A stretch of 58,895 nucleotides of DNA. Source: Bacteroidaceae bacterium (GTDB taxonomy: Bacteria; Bacteroidota; Bacteroidia; Bacteroidales; Bacteroidaceae). Of this stretch, positions 17,265 to 25,231 are shown piece by piece. Position 1 is the first letter of the stretch; every line of letters starts with the position of its first letter. The notes under the pieces were generated by a model that searched no databases, was not told where the DNA came from, and saw only the letters and a program-made list of their open reading frames with translations. Location: positions 1 through 58,895 of the forward strand of contig JAFTAJ010000027.1 of NCBI GenBank assembly GCA_017458585.1, in the 5' to 3' direction. Made by a program: the position numbers and the translations under genes.

Positions 17265-17970
17265 CTTTCCACCTATATTTAATCAGCCACCAAGCAGCTA
17301 TCAGGCCGTCGGTCAGGCGCACCTTCTTGCCCTGCTCTCGAGTGCGGGGGAAGTAGCTGATGGGCACCTCCTGTATCTTCAGTCCGCGACGCGCTATCTT
17401 TGCCGTCACCTCAGGGCAGAATTCAAAGCCGCGGCACTGCAGGTTGACAGACTTAAGCAGCGGAGTGCTAAACATCTTGTAGCACGTTGCCTCGTCGGTG
17501 AGGTGCTGGCCATAGAGGATATTCGCCAATGCCGTCAAGATGCGGTTGCCGTAGTAGAAGAAACGGCTGCCCTGCCTGCCGCCCACGAGGAATCGCGAGC
17601 CATAGACCACAGGCAAGTTGTCGGCAATCATCTTGTTGAGCATCACCACATAGTCGTTGGGGTCGAGCTCCTCGTCGGCATCTTGTATCACCACATAATC
17701 GCCAGTCACAGCAGGCAGCGCCGTGCGGATGGCCATTCCCTTACCCATGTTAACACTATGATTGAGCAGCTTCACGCTGGCCGCGACGTCTGAGCCCACA
17801 AATGCCTCTGCATGAGCCGCAGTATCGTCGGTGGAGCCGTCGTTGACCACTATTATCTCCTTTCCAATGCCATGAGGCAGCTCCACCTGCAGCACTTTTC
17901 TCAGCACAGCTGCAAGATTGGCGCCCTCATTGTACGCGGGAATGATTATGGAAAGGTTAGTATCTTTCAT
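17230..17970 (-). CDS. GT2 family glycosyltransferase (polyprenol-phosphate type)
   Basis: The 246-residue cytoplasmic enzyme resembles dolichol/polyprenyl-phosphate mannosyl- or glucosyltransferases. The GT-A fold start is SIIIPAYNE, NDGS lies at 43-46 and the metal-binding DAD at 97-99. It has no C-terminal membrane segment. The last eleven residues come from a palindromic mini-element, so the native end has been replaced. It lies convergent to wzc and next to RluA on the same strand, separated by an 8-nt array. It could supply a lipid-linked sugar for export polysaccharide or glycoprotein; the donor is unknown. Confidence 0.85.
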   Translation of the reverse strand: MKDTNLSIIIPAYNEGANLAAVLRKVLQVELPHGIGKEIIVVNDGSTDDTAAHAEAFVGSDVAASVKLLNHSVNMGKGMAIRTALPAVTGDYVVIQDADEELDPNDYVVMLNKMIADNLPVVYGSRFLVGGRQGSRFFYYGNRILTALANILYGQHLTDEATCYKMFSTPLLKSVNLQCRGFEFCPEVTAKIARRGLKIQEVPISYFPRTREQGKKVRLTDGLIAAWWLIKYRWKGHTPSPFGHSP

Positions 17971-17972
17971 AA

Positions 17973-18050
17973 CTCTCGACTCTCGACTATGCGACTTTGC
18001 GACTCTATGACTCTGCGACTATGCAACTCTGCGACTTTGCGACTAACAAA
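17973..18050. repeat. 8-nt GCGACTTT-type array between GT2 and RluA genes
   Basis: About nine units (CTCTCGA, CTATGCGA, CTTTGCGA, CTCTGCGA, CTATGCAA) fill the gap. The right edge is identical over 20 nt to the right flank of the four-helix-bundle cassette, but no gene is present here. Confidence 0.85.
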
Positions 18051-18738
18051 ATTCCGCAGTTTCATCGAGGGATTTGGCCAGCGTGCGCCACAGATTAGTG
18101 TCGGGGCACGGAGCCTGTATGTCTATCATCTGGTGGCTCACGGGATGCTCAAACCTCACCCTCCAAGCGTGGAGCGATATGCTGCCATCGGGATTGCTGC
18201 GCGGAGCGCCGTATTTCAGGTCGCCCTTGATGGTGCACCCTATTGAGGCGAGCTGGCAGCGTATCTGATGATGGCGCCCAGTGAGCAGGCGCACCGCCAA
18301 CAGATGGTAGTTGTCGGAGGAGGCTATCAGTCGGTAGCGCAGCCTTGCCAGCTTGGCATCGGGGCGCTCCACGGGGCTGACAAACGATTTGTTGAGCCGC
18401 TCGTTGCGAGTAAGCCATGAGGTTATCTCGCCCTCCGCCTCGCGGGGTTTGTTGGCGACGATGGCGAGGTAGGTCTTCTCCACTCCGCCGTCGCGAAAGA
18501 GGTTGTTCATGCGAGTCAGCGCCTTGCTGGTTCGGGCAAACACCACCACTCCGCTCACAGGGCGGTCCAGACGGTGAGTAACACCAAGGAACACCTGCCC
18601 TGGTTTGGCATAGTGTTCCTTGATATAAGCCTTGACGATATCGCTCAAGGGAGTATCGCCTGTCTTGTCGCCCTGCACTATCTCGCCGGCGGCCTTGCAG
18701 ACGGCTATCAGATGGTTGTCTTCGTAGAGAACGTGCAT
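18043..18738 (-). CDS. RluA-family pseudouridine synthase
   Basis: A 231-residue enzyme that isomerises uridine to pseudouridine in rRNA or tRNA. The catalytic motif HRLDRPVSG places the nucleophilic Asp at residue 58. Further family motifs are TGRHHQIRCQL and a C-terminal RFEHPV region. It lacks the N-terminal S4 domain of RluC/RluD, so it belongs to the short RluA/TruC-like group; the exact target site is not visible. Its start codon directly abuts the fabG stop, so they are cotranscribed. Confidence 0.88.
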   Translation of the reverse strand: MHVLYEDNHLIAVCKAAGEIVQGDKTGDTPLSDIVKAYIKEHYAKPGQVFLGVTHRLDRPVSGVVVFARTSKALTRMNNLFRDGGVEKTYLAIVANKPREAEGEITSWLTRNERLNKSFVSPVERPDAKLARLRYRLIASSDNYHLLAVRLLTGRHHQIRCQLASIGCTIKGDLKYGAPRSNPDGSISLHAWRVRFEHPVSHQMIDIQAPCPDTNLWRTLAKSLDETAEFC

Positions 18739-19485
18739 TTACATATTCATGCCGCCGTCCACCTGGATAACCTGTCCGGTAACATAGCTGGAGAGGTCGC
18801 TGGCCAGATAAACGGCTGTGTTGGCGATGTCCTCCACCTGTCCGCCGCGGCGCAGAGGGATGCTCTTTATCCATTCGTTGCGCACATCCTCGGGCAGGGC
18901 AGCGGTCATGGCTGTCTCGATGAAGCCCGGAGCGATGGCGTTAGCGCGGATGCCGCGTGAGCCCATCTCCTGTGCCACACTCTTGGCCAGAGCGATAAGG
19001 CCGGCCTTGGAAGCAGCGTAGTTGCTCTGTCCGGCATTGCCGTGCACGCCCACTACAGAAGCCATATTGATAATGTTACCACTGCGCTGGCGCATCATAA
19101 TCGGAGTGCAGGCATGGATGAAGTTGAAGGCCGACTTGAGGTTCACAGCGATTACTGCGTCCCACTGAGCCTCGGTCATACGCATCATCAGGCCGTCCTT
19201 GGTGATACCGGCGTTGTTCACCAGGATATCGATGGAGCCAAACTCCTCCTTCACCTTATTTACCACCTCCTCGGTCTGGGCAAAGTCTGCCGCATTGGAG
19301 GCATAGCCTACGCATTTCACACCCTTGGCAGCTATCTCGGCCTCAGTAGCCTTGCCGTTCTCGTCAATCACAAGGTCGGTGAACGCTACATTAGCGCCTT
19401 CTTCTGCAAACTTCAGGGCAATAGCCTTGCCAATACCACGAGCCGCTCCAGTAACGAGGGCTGTCTTTCCTGTTAAAAGTCCCAT
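18739..19485 (-). CDS. fabG: 3-oxoacyl-ACP reductase (short-chain dehydrogenase)
   Basis: The 248-residue SDR enzyme reduces 3-oxoacyl-ACP with NADPH in fatty-acid elongation. The cofactor motif TGxxxGIG is at 12-19 and NNAG at 90-93; the catalytic residues are Ser143, Tyr156 and Lys160 (NYAASK). The family start MGLLTGKTALVTG fits exactly. It lies 24 nt downstream of the TetR regulator, which probably controls it together with itself. FabG is far more conserved than other SDRs, and the match is convincing. Confidence 0.93.
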   Translation of the reverse strand: MGLLTGKTALVTGAARGIGKAIALKFAEEGANVAFTDLVIDENGKATEAEIAAKGVKCVGYASNAADFAQTEEVVNKVKEEFGSIDILVNNAGITKDGLMMRMTEAQWDAVIAVNLKSAFNFIHACTPIMMRQRSGNIINMASVVGVHGNAGQSNYAASKAGLIALAKSVAQEMGSRGIRANAIAPGFIETAMTAALPEDVRNEWIKSIPLRRGGQVEDIANTAVYLASDLSSYVTGQVIQVDGGMNM

Positions 19486-19509
19486 AATTAATTATTTACA
19501 ATTTTACGA

Positions 19510-20100
19510 TTAATACTGTTTCACACCAAGCATGCGCCTCACCATGTTCACCACCACGGGGCGGCTGCTGTCCTCGGTCATACCGTTGCGCAGGCGACCG
19601 AAGATATACGGCACCTCCAGACCCTTGATGCAATAGTGAATCACGTCGGCCAGCAGGTCTTCGTTCTCCACATGAAACTGGCCCTTCTCGCAGCCCTCCT
19701 TTATCACGCGGCGGTAGAGCTCCAGCTCCTCGTGGTCAAAGGCCTGGCGCACCTTCTCCACCATCCAGATGTTGCGGAAGAACTCAGCCCTCAGGTTACC
19801 GTTTCTCACCACAGCCTCCTTTACCATATTAAGATGCGTGTATATGAGGGTGGTAATCTTGAGTTCGGGCTCCATGTCGCGGGCAGCCACCTCCTCCATC
19901 TTGTCGGAGATGCGGTCCACCTCGGTCTCTATCACCGCCGAGTATATTTCCTCTTTGTTGGCAAAATAGGCGTAGAGCGTACGGCGCCCCTTGCCCGAGG
20001 CCTTGGCAATATCGTTCATCGTGGTGCCGTTGAGTCCCTTCTTGGCAAAGAGCCTGCGCGCCACGTCTATCAATAGAATTCTTGTTTTTATCGTTGACAT
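19510..20100 (-). CDS. TetR-family transcriptional regulator
   Basis: A 196-residue regulator. The N-terminal helix-turn-helix lies at about residues 5-50 (ARRLFAKKG, then GRRTLYAYFANKEEIY). A helical ligand-binding and dimerisation domain follows. The ATG at 20100 is chosen; an in-frame extension to 20139 would cross the promoter and operator. A perfect 8-8-8 inverted repeat at 20115-20138 lies just downstream of the -7 box, so autorepression is likely. The linked fabG suggests an acyl-CoA/ACP or drug-like ligand, which is inference only. Confidence 0.88.
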   Translation of the reverse strand: MSTIKTRILLIDVARRLFAKKGLNGTTMNDIAKASGKGRRTLYAYFANKEEIYSAVIETEVDRISDKMEEVAARDMEPELKITTLIYTHLNMVKEAVVRNGNLRAEFFRNIWMVEKVRQAFDHEELELYRRVIKEGCEKGQFHVENEDLLADVIHYCIKGLEVPYIFGRLRNGMTEDSSRPVVVNMVRRMLGVKQY

Positions 20101-20114
20101 AAATTTCGGAAAAA

Positions 20115-20138
20115 TGCACACTATATTTTCAGTGTGCA
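20115..20138. promoter_or_regulatory. probable TetR operator (8-bp inverted repeat)
   Basis: TGCACACT and AGTGTGCA are separated by 8 nt. The repeat covers the predicted start of the minus-strand transcript, next to the -7 box at 20137-20144. Length and symmetry fit a TetR dimer site. Confidence 0.75.
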
Positions 20139-20144
20139 AAGTTA
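20137..20144 (-). promoter_or_regulatory. -7 box TAACTTTG for tetR-fabG-rluA
   Basis: Read on the minus strand, it ends 36 nt before the TetR start codon and touches the inverted repeat. Confidence 0.65.
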
Positions 20145-20228
20145 CGTATTTTCATTCATTCTACTATAAAAAGCCTACATTCTTTTTCTTTTTTGTATTG
20201 AAAACACCCTTTTTTCCGCAAAAATCAG

Positions 20229-20236
20229 TAATTTTG
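20229..20236 (+). promoter_or_regulatory. -7 box TAATTTTG for the FAS1 lipoprotein
   Basis: The box lies 40 nt upstream of the ATG at 20277. Confidence 0.5.
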
Positions 20237-20276
20237 CCATCAATAAGATAATGTGTATATATCAAAATCAACAAAT

Positions 20277-22340
20277 ATGAAACTTTATAGGTTATTCTCC
20301 ATTGCTCTCGTGGCAGGCGCCATTCTGCTTGGCGGCTCGTGTGTCGATAAGGTTGACGAGAGCGACATGTACACCTTCAAGGGTAAGACCGTGCTCGGCA
20401 TTCTTGAGAGCAACGACGACTATTCCTATTATGTTGACCTTCTTGGCAAGGTGCATTTCACCAGCCGCGAGGAGTCGTCAACGGCAGCCCAGCTGCTCTC
20501 CGCCAGAGGCAACTACACCGTCTTTGCCCCTGACAACGCAGCCATCCAGGCCTACCTCGACTCCCTGTACAACACCACGGGCTACCCCGTATCGCAAATC
20601 AGCGACTCGCTGGCCACCTCCATCGTCAAGAACTCCATCATCGACACCGGCGACCGCGAGGCCTATTTCTCCACCGACTTCAACAGCGGAGTGCTCGACG
20701 TCACCAACCTTGACGACCGCTTCATAGCCATCGACTTCCAGCCCACCGAGACCAAGACACGCATCGTCATCAACAGCAGCTCCACCATCACCCGTGGCGA
20801 CAACCAGGCCTCCAACGGCGTGGTCCACGGCATCGACCGCGTGCTTGAGTTCACCAACTCCAGCCTCGCCGAGCTCATCAAGCAGACACCCAACCTGCAG
20901 ATATTCGGTGAGTTGCTGCGCATCACCCACTGGCAGGACTCCCTCACCAAATATCGCGATATGGAGTATGAGAAGACACCCCACGGCCCCGGCATCTTCT
21001 ACGACGGCATCACCAACTACCACACCATCTCGCCCGAGCATCGCTACTTCGGCTACACAGCCTTTGTGGAGACCGACAGTGTGCTCGCCCTCTACTGGCA
21101 GCTGCCCGCCATCCGCTATCAGGCCAACGGCGCCATCGAGAACTGGGACGAGGTGTACGACGCAGTCCTCGCCAAGTGCAAGCAGCTCTACCCCAACGCC
21201 ACCAGCACCGACCCCACCGACGAGAACAACGCCCTCAACAAGTTCATAGCCTACCACCTGCTGCCCGAGCGCATCCGCTGGGACCAGATAGTGCTCCACC
21301 ACTGCGAGATGGGCTACGGCTACGGCGAGCCCAGCCAGCTCGGTGTCGATTGCTATGAGTACTACGAGACCATGGGCTATCAGGAGCGCCGCCTGATGAA
21401 GATAACCGAAGGCGCACAAAGCGACGGCAAGCGCATCAACCGCAAGGTCATCTACGACTACGGAGAGAACGGCGACAAGCTCAATGTCAAGACAGTGGTG
21501 CGCCCCGGCATCCTCATCACCGAGAACAACGGCAACTATATCCATCAGGCCCTCAACGGATTCTACTACCTCATCAGCGAGCCACTGGTGTATGACCAAG
21601 ACGTGCCCAACCTCGTGCTCAACGAGCGTCTGCGCTGGGACTACTCCTCGCTCGTGCCCGAGATAATGACCAACAACCTGCGCAACGTGAAGAGCAACAC
21701 CTTCATCGCGCTCGACGCCAACTACTTCGACCATATCCGCATGACCGAGGCCACCCACTACAAGTACAACTCCTACTACACCGCCACCGTGGAGAACTAC
21801 CAGGGCGACGAGCACAATATCAACGGCCAGTACGACTTCACCATCGAGCTGCCGCCCGTGCCCTTCCGCGGCACCTATGAGTTCCGTATCAGCGTGGCCC
21901 ACGGCGGCCACCTCGGCATGGCCCAGCTCTATATCGGCAAAGACCCCGACCGTCTGCATGCCTGCGGACTGCCCGTTGACCTGCGCCGCGACGTATCTGC
22001 CGACGACATAGGCTACAAGCTCGACGGCCCCGACTGGGAAGTCAACCGTCAGGTGGACAAAGACATGCGATTGCGCGGATGGATGAGGCCTCCGCAGCAC
22101 GACGGCATCAAGACCGGCTACGGCACCCCGCCCCAGGAGTCCATGCGCTCCTCAGTCAGCAAGGGCCCCTACGCCCGACTGCGCTACGTGGTCTATACCG
22201 GCACCTTCGACCCCGCCGACCGACTCTACATGCGTGTCAAGAACGTGCTTGAGAACCCCGCCGCCAGCTTCGAGATCGACATCCTCGAGTACTGCCCCAA
22301 GAGCATCTACGCCGGCGAGGAAGCAGAGGACATTTGGTAA
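20277..22340 (+). CDS. FAS1 (fasciclin) domain lipoprotein
   Basis: A 687-residue surface or periplasmic lipoprotein with lipobox LGGSC (Cys22). A fasciclin domain occupies about residues 40-210 (NYTVFAPDNAAIQAYLDS; NGVVHGIDRVLEF). A second FAS1-like region and a C-terminal beta-rich domain, likely ligand-binding, follow. In Bacteroidota such proteins often sit near SusC/SusD pairs; none is visible here. The ATG at 20277 gives the normal lipoprotein signal; an upstream GTG at 20253 would only add eight polar residues. The downstream GH127 enzyme may act in the same glycan pathway. Adhesion or glycan binding is the likely role; the ligand is unknown. Confidence 0.8.
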   Translation: MKLYRLFSIALVAGAILLGGSCVDKVDESDMYTFKGKTVLGILESNDDYSYYVDLLGKVHFTSREESSTAAQLLSARGNYTVFAPDNAAIQAYLDSLYNTTGYPVSQISDSLATSIVKNSIIDTGDREAYFSTDFNSGVLDVTNLDDRFIAIDFQPTETKTRIVINSSSTITRGDNQASNGVVHGIDRVLEFTNSSLAELIKQTPNLQIFGELLRITHWQDSLTKYRDMEYEKTPHGPGIFYDGITNYHTISPEHRYFGYTAFVETDSVLALYWQLPAIRYQANGAIENWDEVYDAVLAKCKQLYPNATSTDPTDENNALNKFIAYHLLPERIRWDQIVLHHCEMGYGYGEPSQLGVDCYEYYETMGYQERRLMKITEGAQSDGKRINRKVIYDYGENGDKLNVKTVVRPGILITENNGNYIHQALNGFYYLISEPLVYDQDVPNLVLNERLRWDYSSLVPEIMTNNLRNVKSNTFIALDANYFDHIRMTEATHYKYNSYYTATVENYQGDEHNINGQYDFTIELPPVPFRGTYEFRISVAHGGHLGMAQLYIGKDPDRLHACGLPVDLRRDVSADDIGYKLDGPDWEVNRQVDKDMRLRGWMRPPQHDGIKTGYGTPPQESMRSSVSKGPYARLRYVVYTGTFDPADRLYMRVKNVLENPAASFEIDILEYCPKSIYAGEEAEDIW

Positions 22341-22343
22341 AAA

Positions 22344-22384
22344 AAACAGACCCCCTCTAACTCCCCCTTGTAGGGGGAGGATAG
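22344..22384 (-). repeat. palindromic C/G-run mini-element (intergenic)
   Basis: The minus strand reads CTCCCCCTACAAGGGGGAG, then TTAGAGGGGGTCTG and a T-run, matching the design of the copies at 3555 and 8667. It lies just after the FAS1 lipoprotein stop codon and could double as a hairpin terminator. Confidence 0.7.
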
Positions 22385-22385
22385 G

Positions 22386-22510
22386 TGAGGGTGAGAAGTG
22401 AGAGTGAGAGTGAGTGGTGAGTGTGAAACCCCGAAGGGGTGACAGATAACAGACGGGGGTGCAACCCCCGGTACGGATACAAACAAAAAAGCCCTGAAGG
22501 GGCGACAGAA
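22386..22510 (+). repeat. GTGAGAG array followed by three small hairpins
   Basis: A GTGAGAG-type microsatellite (22386-22424) is followed by CCCCGAAGGGG (22429-22439), GGGGGTGCAACCCCC (22455-22469) and GCCCTGAAGGGGC (22491-22503). The last two hairpins are separated by about 20 nt. The set fills the gap before the GH127 gene. Confidence 0.75.
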
Positions 22511-22536
22511 TCGTAAATCGCTAAATAAGTCGCAAA

Positions 22537-24630
22537 ATGAAACTCAAACTGTTTTTTGTCGTACTATTCGCCCTCGCCGTTAATGGTCTGGAGTCAAGAG
22601 GCGAGAGTCGAGATTCTGGATCTTTGACTCTCCCCCTTAGCAAGGGGGAGTCCCCGCAGGGGGAGGGGGTGTGTACTTACTCCCCCTTCGACGTAGGCGA
22701 GATAAAACCCGAAGGCTGGCTCCGCGACTGGGCCTCCCTGGCAGCCCGCGGCATGACCCGCAAGATAGGCGAAGACTTCACCGAGTTCGTCCGCGGGTGG
22801 GCCGACCCCAACCAGGGCGGCTGGTGGCACTATGAGCAGACAGCCTACTACACCGACGGCTACACGCGCCTCGGTTTCCTGCTCGACGACACCCTGCTCA
22901 TCAATCGCAGCCGCCGCGTGATGGACGCCGTCATAGCCCGCCAGCGTCCCAACGGCTACATCCACTCCAACACCCAGAATTATGTTGACAAGTGGGGCAC
23001 CACCGATGCCGATTACGGCCTCTACTGGAGCGAGGGCGTCTTCTGCCGCGCAGCTCTGGCCTACTACTCCGCCACCCACGACCAGCGCGTGCTCGACATG
23101 CTCAAGCGCGTCTATCACGACTTCCCCCTCTTTAAGTATAACGCCCGCGAAGGCCATCACTTTGGCGGCGGCGACCTCGACAATATGCGCAAGATTGCCG
23201 GCATAGAGAATATGTTTGAGCTCACCCGCCACACAGGCGACCCCTACTTCGCCGACCGCGCCATGCAGGTGCTCAAGGCCTACGAGCCCGCCTACATCCA
23301 GACATGGGTCAACGAGCAGGACTTCCTCCACACCGCCATGTGCCACGGCGTCAGCTACAACGAGGCCTCCAAGCTGCCCGCCATAGGCTATATCTGGGGC
23401 GCCGGCCCCGAGTGGCTGCAAGCCTCCGTCAACAGCTACGAGTTCCTGCAGACCCACTCCATGCTCCCCATCGGCAGCAACTCCAGCAATGAGTTCCTCC
23501 ACGGCATCGGAGCCTTCGAGGCCACCGAGAGCTGCGACATCAGCGACTTCATGTGGAGCAACATCTGGATGGCACGCGCCACCGGCGACCGCCGCTACGG
23601 CGACCGCATAGAGCGCGACTGCTTCAACGCGCTGCCCGGAGCCGTCAACTCCTCCTTCACCCAGAGCCTCTACACCCAGGCGCCCAACCGCATCCCGGGC
23701 TTCCACCTCCGCATACGCGACGATGGCAACTACTACAAGGAGATGCACTGGCCCACCTGCTGCCCCGCCAACCTCAACCGCGCATTGCCCAACTACATCA
23801 TCAATATGGCAATGCTCGGCACCGACGGCAGCCTGCTCTGGCTCACCTACGGCCCCGCCCACCTCAAGAGCCGCGACGGCCGCTACGATGTGCAATGCGA
23901 GACACAATACCCCTTCCGCGACGAGCTCATCTTCCATATCAACGCCATGCCCGCAGGCCAGATGCTGCGGCTGCGCATCCCCGAGTGGTGCACCTCGCCC
24001 TCCATCGCCTTCTTCGACGCCGAGGGCCACGCCGTCAGCCCCAAGAACTACAGGATGCAGATACACGACGGCTACTACCTCATCGCCCCCAAGAACGACA
24101 AGGGCACCCTGCCCCATACCATCCGCCTGATTCTCTTCATGGAGCCCCAGCTCACCGTCGCCAAGGAGCACTTCCCCGCATACAAGGGCGCCAAGGCACC
24201 CTCCTGGGGCATGATGGTCAGCCCAGACAATGAGCACGGCCTCGACGGCTTCATCGACGGCGGCACCTACGCCTGCGTCAGCTACGGCCCCCTGCTGCTC
24301 GGCCTGTCGATGCAAGACCGCCCAGGCGACTATTTCGACATCAACGAAGAGCTGTGGCATGAGTACCGCTACGCCCTCGACGCCCGCAGCCTCAACCGCG
24401 GCTTCCTCGAGCAGAAAGACATGCCCGCCCGCTTCTCCTGGCGGCTCGACAACGCCCCCCTCTCCATCGACGCCACCGTCCACCTCGTCGATTGGCAGCC
24501 CGACAAGGGCGACCCCGTCATGCCCATCCAAGAGCCCGCCGTGCTGGAGCGCGACATCCACGTCAAGCTCATCCCCTACGGCTTCATGGCCTACCGCATC
24601 GCCATGTTCCCCTACCTCAGTAAGCCCTAA
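22537..24630 (+). CDS. GH127 beta-L-arabinofuranosidase-like enzyme
   Basis: This 697-residue secreted glycoside hydrolase of the GH127/DUF1680 group removes beta-L-arabinofuranose from glycans. The zinc/cysteine catalytic site of the family (Glu338, Cys340, Cys417, Cys418 in HypBA1) maps to Glu331 and Cys333 (ATESCD) and Cys408-Cys409 (HWPTCCPANLNR), with Cys408 the expected nucleophile. An alpha/alpha barrel precedes C-terminal beta-sandwiches. A signal peptide is present at residues 1-17. Residues about 27-47 derive from a palindromic mini-element at 22629, placed between signal peptide and catalytic domain. A related family such as GH146 is possible. Confidence 0.88.
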   Translation: MKLKLFFVVLFALAVNGLESRGESRDSGSLTLPLSKGESPQGEGVCTYSPFDVGEIKPEGWLRDWASLAARGMTRKIGEDFTEFVRGWADPNQGGWWHYEQTAYYTDGYTRLGFLLDDTLLINRSRRVMDAVIARQRPNGYIHSNTQNYVDKWGTTDADYGLYWSEGVFCRAALAYYSATHDQRVLDMLKRVYHDFPLFKYNAREGHHFGGGDLDNMRKIAGIENMFELTRHTGDPYFADRAMQVLKAYEPAYIQTWVNEQDFLHTAMCHGVSYNEASKLPAIGYIWGAGPEWLQASVNSYEFLQTHSMLPIGSNSSNEFLHGIGAFEATESCDISDFMWSNIWMARATGDRRYGDRIERDCFNALPGAVNSSFTQSLYTQAPNRIPGFHLRIRDDGNYYKEMHWPTCCPANLNRALPNYIINMAMLGTDGSLLWLTYGPAHLKSRDGRYDVQCETQYPFRDELIFHINAMPAGQMLRLRIPEWCTSPSIAFFDAEGHAVSPKNYRMQIHDGYYLIAPKNDKGTLPHTIRLILFMEPQLTVAKEHFPAYKGAKAPSWGMMVSPDNEHGLDGFIDGGTYACVSYGPLLLGLSMQDRPGDYFDINEELWHEYRYALDARSLNRGFLEQKDMPARFSWRLDNAPLSIDATVHLVDWQPDKGDPVMPIQEPAVLERDIHVKLIPYGFMAYRIAMFPYLSKP
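22629..22676 (+). repeat. palindromic C/G-run mini-element in the GH127 N-terminus
   Basis: CCCCCTTAGCAAGGGGG, then AGTCCCCGCAGGGGGAGGGGGTGTGTAC. Near-identical in layout to the copy at 17219. It is translated as LPLSKGESPQGEGVCTY between signal peptide and mature domain. Confidence 0.85.
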
Positions 24631-24673
24631 CTTTGGAACTCTGGTATTTTAGAACTCTGAAACTTTAGAACAA

Positions 24674-25074
24674 GCGCGACTTCACCAATTTTTTACGTGA
24701 CCTCGCCAATTTTTTCTGCGACCTCATCCATTATTTGCGCGAGTTCGCCATATTTTTGTGCGACCTTATTCTATTTTATCCCAACTTCCCGCAATTATCT
24801 CCGCCGAGATAATAAATTGTTTCGGCCGAAATAATACATTGTTTCCGCCGAAATGATACATTGTTTCGGCGGAAATACTTCGACGAAGTCTGCTTAAAAT
24901 CACGCGAAGTCAGTTTTTTTTGGCGGGAGAACAGCTTAAGTTGTGACGAAGTCCGCTTAAATATTCGGGAGGTCGCACTAAGGTTATGGGAGGTATGCGT
25001 TAGTTTCAGCGAAGCCTGCGTTTGTTGTAACAAGGGGTGCTTTCATCTTAACGGAGGCGCACGACAAGAGTTTT
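24674..25074. repeat. degenerate 21-nt tandem array B (about 19 units)
   Basis: About 400 nt without a gene. The first units are GCGACCTCGCCAATTTTTT-like at 21 nt spacing. Four units of 22 nt follow with the semi-palindromic pattern CCGAAATNATACATTGTTTCGG. The right half returns to 21-nt units of the type GACGAAGTCCGCTTAAAT, as in array A. An open frame across the right half encodes heptads of the VxLxxRE type but is not a credible protein. Confidence 0.85.
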
Positions 25075-25101
25075 TTAGCGGAAAAATGAAACTTTTTTCG
25101 A

Positions 25102-25124
25102 GGTGTGCCCCGAAACGGCACACC
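25102..25124. promoter_or_regulatory. perfect inverted repeat upstream of a -7 box
   Basis: GGTGTGCC and GGCACACC are separated by 7 nt. The repeat lies 7 nt upstream of the box TACCTTTG at 25132-25139, so it would overlap the -33 region. It looks like an operator or an RNA hairpin. Confidence 0.55.
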
Positions 25125-25131
25125 ACATTGC

Positions 25132-25139
25132 TACCTTTG
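25132..25139 (+). promoter_or_regulatory. -7 box TACCTTTG upstream of the WYL gene
   Basis: This is the distal of two boxes before the WYL regulator. A 16-codon open frame starts at the ATG at 25148, but it shows no family features. Confidence 0.45.
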
Positions 25140-25204
25140 CACTCGTAATGCAGAAAAAGCAGCAATTCTCGCACATGAACCCTTGCGAAATAATCTAGAA
25201 TCAC

Positions 25205-25212
25205 TAACTTTG
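25205..25212 (+). promoter_or_regulatory. -7 box TAACTTTG for the WYL gene
   Basis: The proximal box ends 19 nt before the ATG at 25232, which gives a leader of about 13 nt. Confidence 0.6.
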
Positions 25213-25231
25213 TGGCATATATCATAACACT

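Noticed and set aside
20478-22100. 540-codon open frame antisense to the FAS1 lipoprotein
   Set aside because: Same reason: biased composition, no motif, and the sense gene has a lipobox and FAS1 motifs.
22594-24561. 655-codon open frame antisense to the GH127 gene
   Set aside because: It mirrors the GH127 gene, which has full catalytic motifs. The antisense protein is Val/Ala/Gly-rich with no family motifs, a by-product of GC-rich third positions.
24861-25148. 95-codon frame with heptad-like repeats in array B
   Set aside because: The heptads follow from the 21-nt period; the frame starts and ends arbitrarily within the array and has no promoter of its own.
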